A stretch of 5,780 bases of DNA, taken from an uncultured bacterium (GTDB lineage: Bacteria > Patescibacteriota > Microgenomatia > UBA1406 > GWC2-37-13). The translations under genes and the position numbers were made by a program. The notes below the pieces were generated by a model. That model was not told the origin of the DNA and ran no database searches. It saw nothing but the letters and a program-made list of their open reading frames with translations. Positions 5,046 through 5,780 of the stretch are shown here, in pieces. Location of the stretch: NCBI GenBank assembly GCA_937914905.1, contig CALESU010000155.1:1-5780 (forward strand). Reading direction: 5' to 3'. The first letter of the stretch is position 1, and every line of letters starts with the position of its first letter.

Positions 5046-5780
5046 ATGCCAGGCATGTATCAGCGTCCTTTGAGACGTTCTTTATCACATAGAAGTTTTA
5101 CACGTAACCGCAGTGGTCGGAGTGCTTCTCAGATCAACCACGGTCGTTATATGAAAAAAGCGACAGGCGCAGATGCACCTGTCCCATTTGAATCGGAGTA
5201 CACATTTTCCTACTTTGGTTTACACTCCGCAATTGAACACAATATTGCAAAACGAGGGTATGAACGTCCCACGCAGATCCAAGAAGTTGCCATCCCTCAT
5301 ATCATGAAGGGAAAAGATCTCATTGGTATCGCAAATACGGGAACCGGGAAGACGGGAGCATTTTTGCTTCCTCTTATCCATTCCTTTTATTCCACGAGAC
5401 GTGGTCGAGTACTGATTATTGTTCCCACACGTGAGCTCGCCGAGCAAATTCGAGGAGAGTTACAACTCTTTGCAAAAGACATGGGAATTTATTCAGCACT
5501 TTGTATTGGAGGAACTTCCATGTACCGACAAGTGTCAGACTTAAGACGCAATCCTCAAGTGGTTATTGGTACGCCAGGTAGACTCAAAGATCTTATTGAA
5601 AGACGCGTCATAAATATGTCCACATTCACTCACTTTGTGCTTGATGAGGTTGACCGAATGGTGGATATGGGATTTATTCAGGACATTGAATATCTCATTT
5701 CACTTTTGCCTGAACAAAGACAATCGCTCTTTTTCTCAGCAACCATTCCTCCCCAAATCAATTCGATTTTACAGAAATTT
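5046..5780 (+). CDS. DEAD-box ATP-dependent RNA helicase, N-terminal part (3' end outside window)
   Basis: The frame runs from ATG 5046 through 245 codons to the window edge without a stop. It unwinds or remodels RNA using ATP, in the cytoplasm, probably for ribosome assembly or mRNA turnover. Visible motifs are the Q motif (upstream aromatic Phe57, GYERPTQIQ 71-79), motif I ANTGTGKT 96-103, motif Ia PTRELA 127-132, GG 155-156, TPGRL 176-180, motif II DEVD 200-203 and motif III SAT 231-233. The whole of RecA domain 2 (motifs IV-VI) lies beyond the edge. Motif II reads DEVD, not the classical DEAD. Residues 1-38 form a basic tail with eight Arg, probably disordered and RNA-binding. A second in-frame ATG at 5055 could be the start, and one at 5151 is less likely; there is no clear Shine-Dalgarno for any. 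The in-frame stop at 4992-4994 rules out a much longer N-terminus. Confidence 0.93.
   Translation, partial: MPGMYQRPLRRSLSHRSFTRNRSGRSASQINHGRYMKKATGADAPVPFESEYTFSYFGLHSAIEHNIAKRGYERPTQIQEVAIPHIMKGKDLIGIANTGTGKTGAFLLPLIHSFYSTRRGRVLIIVPTRELAEQIRGELQLFAKDMGIYSALCIGGTSMYRQVSDLRRNPQVVIGTPGRLKDLIERRVINMSTFTHFVLDEVDRMVDMGFIQDIEYLISLLPEQRQSLFFSATIPPQINSILQKF

Noticed and set aside
4994..5114. 8-bp inverted repeat ACTGCGGT (4994-5001) and ACCGCAGT (5107-5114) linking the helicase leader to its coding region
   Set aside because: The arms are over 100 nt apart, the match stops at exactly 8 bp, and a chance match of this size over such a span is not rare.

Overview
The window looks like a piece of a small, densely packed bacterial genome. 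The best guess is a member of the Patescibacteria (Candidate Phyla Radiation). The clues are qualitative. They are a very large repeat-built surface-type protein whose C-terminal beta domain resembles domains I associate with that group, a DEAD-box helicase with an Arg-rich N-terminus and DEVD in motif II, and extreme compaction with convergent genes overlapping at their 3' ends. No in-frame TGA is seen in the genes, and TAA, TAG and TGA all serve as stops, so the standard code fits. The assignment is an inference and no rRNA is present to test it.

Layout: five genes lie on strictly alternating strands (+, -, +, -, +). (1) Positions 2-2734 (+) hold the 3' part of a large gene. Its product has a glycine-rich segment, six diverged repeats of about 95-105 residues, and a C-terminal beta domain. 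(2) Positions 2708-3223 (-) encode a zinc-ribbon Nudix hydrolase that overlaps the end of gene 1 tail to tail by 27 bp. (3) Positions 3249-4643 (+) encode glutamyl-tRNA synthetase (gltX), diverging from the Nudix gene with only 25 bp between start codons. (4) Positions 4636-4917 (-) encode a small GIY-YIG nuclease-like protein overlapping the gltX end by 8 bp. (5) Positions 5046-5780 (+) hold the N-terminal 245 residues of a DEAD-box RNA helicase that runs off the right edge.

Because no two neighbours share a strand, none of the genes in the window can be co-transcribed with another gene seen here. Each needs its own promoter. The two divergent gaps each carry an A/T core, TATAATA, that reads as TATAAT on the + strand and TATTAT on the - strand, so each may be a bidirectional promoter. 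None of the four visible start codons has a recognisable Shine-Dalgarno sequence. For gltX the -10 box is placed so that transcription would begin at the ATG itself, making a leaderless mRNA likely. I see no intrinsic terminator in either convergent junction.

The most unusual item is gene 1. The remaining genes are housekeeping or common accessory functions: tRNA charging, RNA remodelling, nucleotide clean-up, and a small nuclease-fold protein of unknown role. No mobile element, CRISPR array, tRNA or rRNA was found. No gene-free stretch exceeds 300 bases; the longest is 128 bp (4918-5045).
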